NCBI RefSeq assembly: GCF_035497915.1
Contig: NZ_DATJCS010000005.1
Span: 1-64,000, forward strand
Reading direction: 5' to 3'
Origin: Serpens sp035497915
GTDB lineage: Bacteria > Pseudomonadota > Gammaproteobacteria > Pseudomonadales > Pseudomonadaceae
DNA length: 64,000 nucleotides
The first letter of the stretch is position 1. Each line of letters opens with the position of its first letter. This document shows positions 55,994-64,000 of this stretch, piece by piece. Under the pieces are notes generated by a model. The model worked only from the letters and a program-made list of their open reading frames with translations. It did not search any database and was not told the DNA's origin. A program made the translations under genes and the position numbers.

Positions 55994-57913
55994 TCAGATG
56001 CGGAAGCGGCTGACCATCGCGGTCAGCTGGTTGCCCAGGCGGGCCAGCTCGGTGCTCGACTTGGCGATTTCCTGCGAGGCGACCGTGGTCTGCTCGGTCA
56101 CATCGCGCACGTTCAGCACGCTGCGGCTGATTTCCTCGGCCACGGCGCTCTGCTGTTCGGCGGCGGCGGCGATCTGCTGGTTCATCGACTGGATGCTGGA
56201 CACCCCCTGGTTGATGCTGCCCAGCGCGGCGCCGGCCTTGCGGGTCAGCGCCACACTGCTGCCGGCCAGGCTGTGGCTGCTGCTCAGGCTGCTGGACACG
56301 CGCTGCGTGCCGTTCTGCAGGCCGGCCACCAGTTCCTCGATTTCCTCGGTGGATTGCTGGGTGCGCTGTGCCAGGGTGCGCACCTCGTCGGCGACCACCG
56401 CGAAGCCACGACCGGCTTCGCCGGCCCGTGCGGCCTCGATGGCGGCGTTGAGGGCCAGCAGGTTGGTCTGCTCGGCGACCGCCTTGATCACGTCCATGAC
56501 GCTGCCGATCTTGTTGCTCTCATGCTCCAGCTGAGTCATGGCCTCGGTCGACCGGTTGACCTCGTTGGCCAGGCGCTCGATCTGCGCAATCACTTCGTTG
56601 ACCACCCGGTCGCCGTCGCGGGCCTGACTGTCCGCGTCGTTGGCCGCCTTGGCCGCCAGCTCGGCGTTGCGCGCCACGTCCTGCACGGTGGCGGACATCT
56701 CGTGCATCGCGGTGGCGACCTGATCGGTTTCCACCTTCTGCTTGCCAACGCCCTGGCTGGTCTGGTCGGTCACCACCGACAGCTCTTCGGCGGAGCTGGC
56801 GATCTGGTTGGCGCTGTCGCGAATCCCGGCGATCAGCTCGCGCAGGGTACCGGCCATGTCCTGGATGCCCTGCTGCAGGGTGCCCAGCTCGTCGCGGCGG
56901 GTGACCCGGGTGTCGCTGGTCAGGTCGCCGGCGGCGATACGCCTGGCGATCTCCAGGGTCTGCTGCAGCGGCTGGGTGATCTGGCGGGTGATCACCACGG
57001 CGGCGAGCAGGCTGAGCAGCAGCGCGCCCAGGGCGCCGGCGATCTGCAGCAGGCGGGCCTGGCTGCTGTCGTTGTCGCGGTGTTCGACCTGGTTCCGCTG
57101 CAGCTGCTCGGTCAGACGCAGCAGCTCGTTGGCATGCTCGGTCATGTGCGGGCCGATTTCCTTCACCGCGCGCAGGCTGCGCTTGTAGTCGTCCAGCGAG
57201 GCGAAGTAGCCCTGCAGGGCGCTCTTGAGCTGCTCCAGATCACCGGGGAACAGGCGGGCGAACAGCGGCTCGATCTGCTCCAGGGCGGCCAGGGTGGTCT
57301 TCATCTGGTTGTCCAGGGTGCGCTCGCGATCGGCCGAGCCGGTCATCATGAAGCCGCGCACCTCGTAGCGGGTGACCAGCATCTGGTCGTTGAAGCCGGT
57401 GAACGCCTGGAACAGCCGGGCGCGCTGTTCGGCCGAGTCCTGCTCGTCGATGCGTGCGCGCACGGCGTTGATGCGGCCGACCACCCGGTTGCCCTGGGCG
57501 ATCATGTCCCGCCGCGCGACCTGCGTGCCGGCCACGGCGGCGAGCATCTGCTCCAGCGCTTCTTCATAGTCGGCGATACCGCCGGTCATGTCCTTGAGCA
57601 GGCGGATGTCGGCGGGGTAGGCGGCCAAGCGCTCGACGTGCTCGCGCAGGTCGCGCAGCGCCTTCAGGTCGGCCTGCGCGGTGCGCGCGGCCTCGGCGTC
57701 GCCATCGGTGAGCATGTACTCCAGGCGACTGACCTGCACCCGGTTGGTGGCGGCGGCGAGGTCGGTGATCAGCGTCATGCGGTCGCTGCGGTGGATCATG
57801 TTGTCCAGGCTGTTCCAGCCGATCAGGGCCAGGGCCAGGGTGAAGAGCAGAACCAGGCCGAAGCCCAGGCCGAGCTTGCGATTCACGCTCAGGTTGCCGA
57901 ACCAACTCAACAT
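55994..57913 (-). CDS. Methyl-accepting chemotaxis protein with large helical sensor domain
   Basis: A 639-residue chemoreceptor. Membrane helices at about residues 12-34 and 290-312 enclose a periplasmic, all-helical ligand domain of about 255 residues. That size is closer to the helical bimodular (HBM) type than to a single four-helix bundle. HAMP follows (about 312-365), then the signalling domain with the tip EQTNLLALNAAIEAARAGE. The ligand is unknown; HBM receptors of pseudomonads bind organic acids or polyamines. No adjacent chemotaxis genes are present. Confidence 0.93.
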   Translation of the reverse strand: MLSWFGNLSVNRKLGLGFGLVLLFTLALALIGWNSLDNMIHRSDRMTLITDLAAATNRVQVSRLEYMLTDGDAEAARTAQADLKALRDLREHVERLAAYPADIRLLKDMTGGIADYEEALEQMLAAVAGTQVARRDMIAQGNRVVGRINAVRARIDEQDSAEQRARLFQAFTGFNDQMLVTRYEVRGFMMTGSADRERTLDNQMKTTLAALEQIEPLFARLFPGDLEQLKSALQGYFASLDDYKRSLRAVKEIGPHMTEHANELLRLTEQLQRNQVEHRDNDSSQARLLQIAGALGALLLSLLAAVVITRQITQPLQQTLEIARRIAAGDLTSDTRVTRRDELGTLQQGIQDMAGTLRELIAGIRDSANQIASSAEELSVVTDQTSQGVGKQKVETDQVATAMHEMSATVQDVARNAELAAKAANDADSQARDGDRVVNEVIAQIERLANEVNRSTEAMTQLEHESNKIGSVMDVIKAVAEQTNLLALNAAIEAARAGEAGRGFAVVADEVRTLAQRTQQSTEEIEELVAGLQNGTQRVSSSLSSSHSLAGSSVALTRKAGAALGSINQGVSSIQSMNQQIAAAAEQQSAVAEEISRSVLNVRDVTEQTTVASQEIAKSSTELARLGNQLTAMVSRFRI

Positions 57914-58086
57914 CAGGTGTTCTCCAGATTTCCCGAAAAGTGGGCGGAAAAGGCTGAGGCTGGAGAGAATTCTTGGCGCCAGCTTTTTGCCATTACGAGG
58001 GGGCTATCGGCCACTCCGGTAGGGGCTTGAATGGAGTCCGCCAGGCGAAATTGGATTTCGATTCGGGCGGATTTCGCCACCAATGA

Positions 58087-58112
58087 AAACGCCGCAGGGG
58101 GCTGCGGCGTTT
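58087..58112 (-). terminator. Rho-independent terminator after crc
   Basis: The stem AAACGCCGCAG / CTGCGGCGTTT with a GGGG loop lies 15 nt after the minus-strand crc stop. The tail is TTTCATTGG on that strand. Confidence 0.88.
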
Positions 58113-58127
58113 CGGGGCGCGGTCAGG

Positions 58128-58907
58128 TCAGACGCTGAGCAGCCAGTCGTAGTCGACGGTCAGCGGCGCATGCTGGGAGAAGCGCGGCTGGCGCGGCAGC
58201 CGGGCGGTGCGCACGAAGCGGCGCATGCCGGGGGTGAGCAGCTGGTAATCCAGACGCCAGCCGAGGTTGAGGGTTTCGGCCTGTTCGCTGTCCGGCCACC
58301 AGCTGTACAGATCGCCTTCGCGGGTCACCTCGCGCAGCGCGTCCACATAGCCCATGCTGCCCAGCACCTCGTCCATCCAGGCGCGTTCGGGCGGCAGGAA
58401 GCCCGGCAGTTGCTGGCAGTCGCGCCAGTTCTTCACGTCCAGCTTCTGGTGAGCCAGGAACAGCGAGCCGCAATAGCAGTACTCGCGGCGCTTGCGGCGC
58501 TGCTTGTCCAGGTAGCGGGCGAAGTCTTCCATGAACTTGAACTTCTGGTTCAGCTGCTCGTCGCCGCCATGGCCGCTGGGCAGCAGCAGACTGGCGATAC
58601 TCAGCTTGTCGAAGTCGGCCTGCAGGTAGCGGCCATAGCGGTCGGCCAGTTCGAAGCCCAGGCCGTTGATCACCGCCTTGGGCTGCAGACGCGAATACAG
58701 CGCCACGCCACCCTGGCTGGGCACTTCGGCCTCGGCGGCGTACAGGTAGTAGCCGTCCAGCTGGAAGGCCGAATCTTCCAGCTCATAGACGGATGCACGG
58801 GTGTCCTGCAGGCAGATCACATCGGCATTCTGGGCCTGCAGCCAGCTGAGCAAGCCTCGTTCGGCGGCTGCCTGAATGCCATTCACGTTCAGGTTGATGA
58901 TCCGCAT
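58128..58907 (-). CDS. crc: Catabolite repression control protein Crc
   Basis: A 259-residue exonuclease III-fold protein. Length and sequence (start MRIINLNVNGIQ, LQDTRASVYELED, the QPRFSQHAPLTVDYDW end) match Pseudomonas Crc. Crc has lost nuclease activity; it stabilises Hfq on A-rich sites to repress translation of catabolic mRNAs. It is divergent from pyrE, as in P. aeruginosa. The start gives the known length; an earlier in-frame start would reach into the pyrE promoter. Confidence 0.96.
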   Translation of the reverse strand: MRIINLNVNGIQAAAERGLLSWLQAQNADVICLQDTRASVYELEDSAFQLDGYYLYAAEAEVPSQGGVALYSRLQPKAVINGLGFELADRYGRYLQADFDKLSIASLLLPSGHGGDEQLNQKFKFMEDFARYLDKQRRKRREYCYCGSLFLAHQKLDVKNWRDCQQLPGFLPPERAWMDEVLGSMGYVDALREVTREGDLYSWWPDSEQAETLNLGWRLDYQLLTPGMRRFVRTARLPRQPRFSQHAPLTVDYDWLLSV

Positions 58908-59140
58908 AGATGATCCCAATAGGTCGGGTGGGGGCGAGCGGAAACGATTTCCGGCCCCGAGAATCGCTGGATAAGCGATTCGGGCGTTCAGAGAAAACCG
59001 GCTTCGTGAGCCAGTCGGCAAGATGGGGCGAATCTTATCACTGCCAGGCGCCGGAGCGCAGCCGGCGCCTGCAAATGCGGCGGGCGCGGCGCGGGTGTAT
59101 CATGCCGCGCGTTTGCAACCGGCCAACTTCGGATTTCCTC

Positions 59141-59782
59141 ATGCAGGCGTATCAGCGCGACTTCATTCGTTTTGCCATCGAGCGCGGTGTTCTGCGTTTC
59201 GGTGAGTTCACCCTCAAATCCGGGCGCACCAGCCCCTACTTCTTCAATGCCGGGCTGTTCAACAGCGGCGCCGCGCTGGCCCAGCTCGGACGGTTCTACG
59301 CCGAGGCCGTGGTCGACAGCGGACTGGCCTTCGACGTGCTGTTCGGGCCGGCCTACAAGGGCATCCCGCTGGCGGCGGCCACTGCCGTGGCGCTGGCCGA
59401 GCAGCATGACCGCGACCTGCCCTGGTGCTTCAACCGCAAGGAAGCCAAGGATCATGGCGAAGGCGGCACCCTGGTGGGCGCGCCGCTGCAGGGCCGCGTG
59501 CTGATCATCGACGATGTGATCACCGCCGGCACCGCGATCCGCGAGGTGATGCAGATCATCCAGGCCCAGGGCGCCACGCCGGCCGGCGTGCTGATCGCCC
59601 TCAATCGCCAGGAGCGCGGCCAGGGCGAGCTGTCGGCGATCCAGGAAGTCGAACGTGACTTCGGCATGCCGGTGGTCAGCATCGTCTCGCTGGAGCAGGT
59701 GCTCGAATACCTGGCCGGCGACGCGCAGCTCAAGCAGTACCTGTCGGCGGTGGAAGCCTACCGCGCCCAGTACGGGGTCTGA
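59141..59782 (+). CDS. pyrE: Orotate phosphoribosyltransferase PyrE
   Basis: A 213-residue type I phosphoribosyltransferase of de novo pyrimidine synthesis. Motifs are LKSGRTSPYFFN (residues 25-36), KGIPLA, the flexible-loop NRKEAKDHGEGG (98-109) and the PRPP site VLIIDDVITAGTA (120-132). The start giving standard length was chosen. A -10-like TATCAT lies at 59098-59103. Confidence 0.97.
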   Translation: MQAYQRDFIRFAIERGVLRFGEFTLKSGRTSPYFFNAGLFNSGAALAQLGRFYAEAVVDSGLAFDVLFGPAYKGIPLAAATAVALAEQHDRDLPWCFNRKEAKDHGEGGTLVGAPLQGRVLIIDDVITAGTAIREVMQIIQAQGATPAGVLIALNRQERGQGELSAIQEVERDFGMPVVSIVSLEQVLEYLAGDAQLKQYLSAVEAYRAQYGV

Positions 59783-59984
59783 GGTCGCTCGCAGCGTGGC
59801 CGCTGGTCCGAATCCCGGCACGGCGGCGCGCAACGCGGGGCTTCGCGGGTCCAAGCGCTAGAGCCCTTGCGTTGCCCGCTAGCAAAGAACGCCCTGCTTT
59901 CACAATAGGGTAATGGTCGGGGCGAGGATTGCCGGCTTGCGCTGTACCTTGCGCGCGCTTTTCTGTTTGCGTGCGGACCCCGTT

Positions 59985-61463
59985 ATGAACGACAAGACCC
60001 AGAGCTATCAGGCGCTCCACAAGCCCAGCACGGCGTTCGCGCGGCGGGCGGACTATCTGGAGCACGAGCTGACCATCATGGCGCCACGGCGCTGGCGGCC
60101 CAACCTTCCCTTCCGTGACTACCGTTTCGAGTACGAGGACTGGGTGCCGGCCATGGCCGCCACCATCGGCAAGATCGTCATGGTCGCCGCAGTGGTCGCC
60201 GCGTTCGCCGGTCCGCTGGGGCTGTCCAACGACTTCGTCATCGAGAACGTGCGCTACGAGATGCTGATCGCCGCGCTGCTGTTCGTGGTGGTCTTCTCCG
60301 GCTTCCTGATTCCCACCGCCAACCTGGCCGGCACCCACGGGCCGCTGATTCCGCTGATTCCGCTGATCGTCGCCTCCGGCGGCCATCCCATGGCGCTGGG
60401 CATCATGGTCGGTATGCTGGGCTTTCTGCTCGGCGTGCTGCGCGGCGGCAGCCTGCTGGCGCGGCTGACCAGCGACGGGGTGTGCGGCGGGCTGCTGCTC
60501 TACCTGGGCTTCATCGGCGTGGTGGCGCAGATCAAGTCGCTGTTCGCCTGGGCGAACGGCTTCGACATGGGCTACCTGGCCTTCGTGGTGGTGCTGGCCA
60601 CCATCGTGCTGTACGCCTATCTGGAGCACCTGCGTGCGCGCTGGCTGGCGATTCCGCTGGGCTGCGCGCTGGCCGCGCTGATCGCCTTCGCCCTCGGCGC
60701 GCCGTTCGAGTTCCATACCGAGCCGGGCATTCCCAACCTCAATCCGATGTACTGGTGGGGCGAGAACAGCGGCTGGCAGCTCGGCCTGCCGCAGCTGGAG
60801 CACTTCGTCGCCGTGGCGCCGTTCGCCGTGCTGGCGGTGGCCATGTGGTCGCCGGACTTCCTCGGCCATCGCATCTTCCAGCAGCTCAACTACCCGCATA
60901 AGGCGCAGAAGGTGTTGATGAACATCGATGACACCATGTGCGTCGCCGCCGCGCGCCAGGCGGTGGGTACTGCGCTGGGCGGCGGCAACCTGGCCTCGTC
61001 CTGGGGCACCTACATGGTGCCGGCGGCCATCGCCAAGCGGCCGATCCCGGCCGGGGCGATCCTCACCGGCCTGCTCTGTGTGGTGGCGGCGCTGTGGGGC
61101 TACCCGATGGACCTGGCGATCTGGCCGCCGGTGCTCAGCGTGGCGCTGATGGTCGGCGTGTTCCTGCCGCTCTTGGAAGCCGGCATGCAGATGACCCGCG
61201 AGGGCAAGACCTCGCAATCGGCGGCCATCGTGATCTTCTCCTCGGCGCTGGTGAACCCGGTGTTCGGCTGGTCGCTGACCGTGCTGCTCGACAACCTCGG
61301 GCTGATCGGCGACAAGGAGCGCGGCAAGGGCCTGGGCCACCTGCAGCGCTGGATCATCCCGCTGCTGATGTTCGCGCTGCTGTGCGGCGTGATGGCGGCC
61401 ATCGGCATGTTCCCGGGCGTGCCGGCGCTGATGGAATCGTTCCGCGGCCTGAGCGCGGCGTAG
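59985..61463 (+). CDS. DUF3360 family membrane protein, putative transporter
   Basis: A 492-residue polytopic membrane protein with about 10-12 predicted helices and a soluble N-terminal 55 residues. It matches the DUF3360 family by length and segments such as RPNLPFRDYRFEYEDWVPA (near residues 36-54) and AGTHGPLIPLIPLIVASGGHP, a repeat-rich pore-like region reminiscent of SulP/NCS2-type anion or nucleobase carriers. The substrate is unknown. Uracil or orotate is only a suggestion from the pyrE neighbour; the 202-nt gap argues against an operon. Confidence 0.84.
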   Translation: MNDKTQSYQALHKPSTAFARRADYLEHELTIMAPRRWRPNLPFRDYRFEYEDWVPAMAATIGKIVMVAAVVAAFAGPLGLSNDFVIENVRYEMLIAALLFVVVFSGFLIPTANLAGTHGPLIPLIPLIVASGGHPMALGIMVGMLGFLLGVLRGGSLLARLTSDGVCGGLLLYLGFIGVVAQIKSLFAWANGFDMGYLAFVVVLATIVLYAYLEHLRARWLAIPLGCALAALIAFALGAPFEFHTEPGIPNLNPMYWWGENSGWQLGLPQLEHFVAVAPFAVLAVAMWSPDFLGHRIFQQLNYPHKAQKVLMNIDDTMCVAAARQAVGTALGGGNLASSWGTYMVPAAIAKRPIPAGAILTGLLCVVAALWGYPMDLAIWPPVLSVALMVGVFLPLLEAGMQMTREGKTSQSAAIVIFSSALVNPVFGWSLTVLLDNLGLIGDKERGKGLGHLQRWIIPLLMFALLCGVMAAIGMFPGVPALMESFRGLSAA

Positions 61464-61488
61464 CGACCCGATGGTTGCCGTGGCTCGA

Positions 61489-61557
61489 CTGTAGGAGCGG
61501 CTTCAGCCGCGATGCTTTTGGCTGTGTAGCCGATCGCGGCTGAAGCCGCTCCTACAG
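61489..61557. repeat. REP pair, family A (inverted copies)
   Basis: The best-conserved family A pair: 61489-61513 (CTGTAGGAGCGGCTTCAGCC type) and 61533-61557 (its reverse complement), 19 nt apart. Transcribed as RNA it would fold into a hairpin of about 69 nt. It lies between convergent DUF3360 and argB genes. Confidence 0.92.
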
Positions 61558-61574
61558 GTTGGGTGTGGTGAATG

Positions 61575-61604
61575 AAAAAGGGGAGCCCGAGGGCTCCCCT
61601 TTTT
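61575..61604. terminator. Bidirectional rho-independent terminator
   Basis: The near-perfect palindrome AAAAAGGGGAGCCC / GGGCTCCCCTTTTT lies 14 nt after the argB stop on the minus strand. It also ends the plus-strand DUF3360 transcript. Confidence 0.93.
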
Positions 61605-61618
61605 CGTACGCGTAGCGG

Positions 61619-62521
61619 TTAGGCGGGACGGTTGTTGGTGATCAGCGTGCCGACGCCGGAGTCGGTGAAGATCTCCAGCAGCACCGCGTTGGGCACGCGG
61701 CCGTCGACGATGTGCGCGCTGTTCACGCCCCCCTGCACGGCTTCCAGGGCGCAGCGGATCTTCGGCAGCATGCCGCCGTAGATGGTGCCGTCGGCGATCA
61801 GTGCGTCCACCTGCTCGGTGGACAGGCCGGTCAGCACCTTGCCCGACTTGTCCATCAGGCCGGCGATGTTGGTCAGCAGCATCAGCTTCTCGGCCTTCAG
61901 CGCCTCGGCCACCTTGCCGGCCACCAGGTCGGCGTTGATGTTGTAGGACTCGCCGTCCTTGCCCACGCCGATCGGCGCGATCACCGGGATGAAGTTGCCG
62001 TTCACCAGGCGGTTGATCAGCTCGGCGTTGATGCTTTCCACCTCGCCGACCTGGCCGATGTCGATGATCTCCGGCTGAGTCATTTCCGGGGTCTGGCGGG
62101 TCACCTTCAGCTTGCGGGCGCGAATCAGGTTCGCGTCCTTGCCGGTCAGGCCCAGGGCCTGGCCGCCGTGGCGGTTGATCAGATTGACGATGTCCTTGTT
62201 CACCTGGCCGCCGAGCACCATTTCCACCACGTCCATGGTGGCGCTGTCGGTGACGCGCATGCCGTCGATGAAGTGGCTCTCGATGGACAGGCGCTTGAGC
62301 AGGTCACCGATCTGCGGGCCGCCGCCGTGCACCACCACCGGATTGATGCCCACCGCCTTCATCAGCACGATGTCGCGGGCGAAGCCGGTCTTCAGCTCGT
62401 CGCTTTCCATGGCGTTGCCGCCGTACTTGATCACCAGCGTCTTGCCGACGAAGCGGCGAATATAGGGCAGCGCCTCGGACAGGACCTTGGCGACTTGGGT
62501 GGCATCATCACGGCTGAGCAT
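61619..62521 (-). CDS. argB: Acetylglutamate kinase ArgB
   Basis: A 300-residue N-acetyl-L-glutamate kinase of arginine biosynthesis. The N-terminal helix region SEALPYIRRFVGKTLVIKYGG is the kind found in hexameric, arginine-inhibited enzymes, followed by VVVHGGGPQI and the LTNIAGLMDKSGKVL segment. The ATG at 62521 is preceded by GGAG and gives the length of the P. aeruginosa enzyme; an ATG seven codons earlier is less likely. It is 86 nt downstream of algC, the conserved algC-argB order. Confidence 0.97.
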   Translation of the reverse strand: MLSRDDATQVAKVLSEALPYIRRFVGKTLVIKYGGNAMESDELKTGFARDIVLMKAVGINPVVVHGGGPQIGDLLKRLSIESHFIDGMRVTDSATMDVVEMVLGGQVNKDIVNLINRHGGQALGLTGKDANLIRARKLKVTRQTPEMTQPEIIDIGQVGEVESINAELINRLVNGNFIPVIAPIGVGKDGESYNINADLVAGKVAEALKAEKLMLLTNIAGLMDKSGKVLTGLSTEQVDALIADGTIYGGMLPKIRCALEAVQGGVNSAHIVDGRVPNAVLLEIFTDSGVGTLITNNRPA

Positions 62522-62607
62522 GCGGAACTCCGATGGAACCAATCAGGGTTGGGGGCGAATAACGGCAATTAGACGCCCGGGTGATACGAAAAGTCAGTGG
62601 CGCCGCC

Positions 62608-63993
62608 TCAGAAGGGCAGCGTCAGTTCAGGCGCGACACGCTGCAGGCGTGAACGGAACACCGCCTGGATGCGCGCCAGTTCCTTGGCGCTTTCCGCCTC
62701 GAAGCGCAACACCAGCACCGGGGTGGTGTTGGAGGCGCGCACCAGGCCCCAGCCGCGCGGGTAATCCACGCGCACGCCGTCCAGGGTGGCCACGTCGGCC
62801 TCGGCGCCCCAGTCGGATTCGGCCTGCAGGGCCTGGATGATGCCGAACTTGCTCTCGTCGGTGACCTTCACGTTGATCTCCGGCGTGGCCAGATCGCCCG
62901 GGAAACCGGCGAACAGTTCGTCGGCGCCCCGCGCCTGGTGGCTGAGGATCTCCACCAGACGGGCGCCGTTGTACAGGCCGTCGTCGAAGCCGAACCAGCG
63001 CTCCTTGAGGAACATGTGGCCGCTCATCTCGCCGCCCAGCAGGGCGCCGGTTTCGCGCATCTTCTTCTTGATCAGCGAGTGGCCGGTCTTCCACATGCGC
63101 GGCTGGCCGCCGTGGCTGCGCACCTGCGCGGCGACATGGCGGGTGCACTTCACGTCGTAGATGACTTCCGCGCCGGGATTGCGCGACAGCACGTCCTGGG
63201 CGAACAGCATGAGCAGGCGGTCGGCAAAGATCATGTTGCCCTGCTCGGTGATCACGCCCACGCGGTCGGCGTCGCCGTCGAAGGCCAGGCCCAGGTCGGC
63301 CTGTTCGGCGCGCACGCGCTCGATCAGGTCTTCCACGTTTTCCCGATGGCTCGGGTCCGGGTGGTGGTTGGGGAAGGTGCCGTCCACGTCGCAGAACAGC
63401 GGGATGACGGTGCAGCCGATGGCTTCGAACAGTTCCTGCGCCACCACGCCGCCGACGCCGTTGCCGCAGTCGATCACCACCTTCATGGGCCGCGCCAGCT
63501 TCACGTCGTTGCGGATGTAGTCCACATAGGCCGGCAGGATGTCGACCGCTTCCACACTGCCCTGGCCGCTGGCCAGATCGCCGTTGTCGATGCGGGTCTT
63601 CAGCGCGGTGATCTGCTCGTTGGCCAGGGTGTCGCCGGCGACGACGATCTTGAAGCCGTTGTAGTCCGGCGGGTTGTGGCTGCCGGTGATCATGATGCCG
63701 GTGCGGCCCGGCAGGGTGTTGGTGGCGAAATACAGCACCGGGGTCGGCACCATGCCCAGGTTGCTGACCTGGCAGCCGCAATCCACCAGCCCACGGATCA
63801 GCGCTTCGAGCAGCTCGGGGCCGGACAGGCGACCGTCGCGGGCCACCGCCACGCGCGGCTCGCCCTGGGCCAGGCTTTCCGAGCCGACGGCGCGGCCCAG
63901 CCAGTAGGCGGTTTCGGCGTTCAGGGTCTGGCCGACGATGCCGCGCACGTCATAGGCGCGGAAGATGCTGGCCGGAAGGTTGGGTGCTTGCAT
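62608..63993 (-). CDS. algC: Phosphomannomutase/phosphoglucomutase AlgC
   Basis: A 461-residue alpha-D-phosphohexomutase supplying mannose-1-P and glucose-1-P for alginate, LPS and rhamnolipid synthesis. The phosphoserine loop is TGSHNPPDYNG (Ser105), the metal-binding loop DGDADR (PAO1 has DGDGDR), and the sugar-specificity loop GEMSGH. The ATG at 63993 aligns with the PAO1 N-terminus, but only 7 upstream bases are visible and the frame is still open there. A longer start, or a dut-algC fusion, cannot be excluded. Confidence 0.94.
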   Translation of the reverse strand: MQAPNLPASIFRAYDVRGIVGQTLNAETAYWLGRAVGSESLAQGEPRVAVARDGRLSGPELLEALIRGLVDCGCQVSNLGMVPTPVLYFATNTLPGRTGIMITGSHNPPDYNGFKIVVAGDTLANEQITALKTRIDNGDLASGQGSVEAVDILPAYVDYIRNDVKLARPMKVVIDCGNGVGGVVAQELFEAIGCTVIPLFCDVDGTFPNHHPDPSHRENVEDLIERVRAEQADLGLAFDGDADRVGVITEQGNMIFADRLLMLFAQDVLSRNPGAEVIYDVKCTRHVAAQVRSHGGQPRMWKTGHSLIKKKMRETGALLGGEMSGHMFLKERWFGFDDGLYNGARLVEILSHQARGADELFAGFPGDLATPEINVKVTDESKFGIIQALQAESDWGAEADVATLDGVRVDYPRGWGLVRASNTTPVLVLRFEAESAKELARIQAVFRSRLQRVAPELTLPF

Positions 63994-64000
63994 GTCGAGT

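Noticed and set aside
55988..58030. Plus-strand open frame of 680 codons opposite the chemoreceptor
   Set aside because: It has antisense low-complexity composition; the minus-strand frame has all chemoreceptor domains.

Overview
The window is chromosomal DNA of a Pseudomonas in the broad P. aeruginosa lineage. The evidence is the high G+C content, the gene families seen (Crc, AlgC, PtsP, MetX/MetW, long-form PstC and PstA, an HSI-II-type type VI secretion system) and Pseudomonas-style REP repeats. It opens with the 3' end of a 5S rRNA and its terminator, so the left edge is the end of an rRNA operon. No CRISPR array, transposase, integrase or tRNA was seen.

Positions 145-23917 hold one long minus-strand type VI secretion (T6SS) cluster. 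Transcription order is tssA-tssB-tssC-tssE-[PAAR effector-lipoprotein]-tssF-tssG-clpV-sfa2-vgrG-[small lipoprotein]-fha-tssJ-tssK-tssL-tssM-stp1-stk1. Apart from the bracketed genes and vgrG this is the order of the P. aeruginosa HSI-II (H2-T6SS) locus, with its sigma-54 activator, FHA protein and Ser/Thr phosphatase/kinase pair. No hcp gene is present. The main novelty candidate lies between tssE and tssF: an AT-rich module encoding a PAAR protein with a C-terminal HExxH (zincin-like) toxin domain, overlapped by 8 bases by a small lipoprotein gene, a likely immunity protein. A 42-residue lipoprotein gene with a strong ribosome binding site lies between vgrG and fha.

Positions 24180-29000 hold a D-hexose-6-phosphate mutarotase-type epimerase, a TRAP transporter (dctM, dctQ and a divergent Tat/lipoprotein-type dctP) and a hotdog acyl-CoA thioesterase. 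Positions 29000-36000 are the phosphate regulon: pstS, pstC, pstA, pstB and phoU. pstS and pstC each have their own array of 11-bp-phased Pho-box repeats, each 10 nt upstream of a -10 hexamer.

Positions 36200-45900 are housekeeping: metX-metW (methionine), a DUF4426 protein, rdgB, hemW, a DUF3392 protein, a DUF1329 protein, trmB, thiG-thiS, a DUF423 protein, mtgA and a hypothetical membrane protein. Positions 46000-48100 hold a VC_2705-type sodium:solute symporter with its DUF4212 small subunit. Positions 48300-57900 carry a small hypothetical gene, ptsP-rppH, a HAD phosphatase of the histidinol-phosphatase type, a membrane protein, divergent ilvA and rpiA, a YegP-like protein and a methyl-accepting chemotaxis protein. 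The right end has crc, pyrE, a DUF3360 transporter-like protein, argB and algC, which runs to within 7 bases of the window end.

Intergenic DNA is rich in two REP-type palindrome families: a TAGGAGCGGCTTCAGCCGCGA type and a GGGCCGGCTT(C/T)A-GCCGGCC type. Many operons end in clean rho-independent terminators. From memory of the PAO1 map, the gene blocks match the PA0330s, PA0378-PA0390, PA5322-PA5332 and PA5365-PA5369 regions. They appear here fused into one stretch, suggesting rearrangement around the replication origin relative to PAO1.
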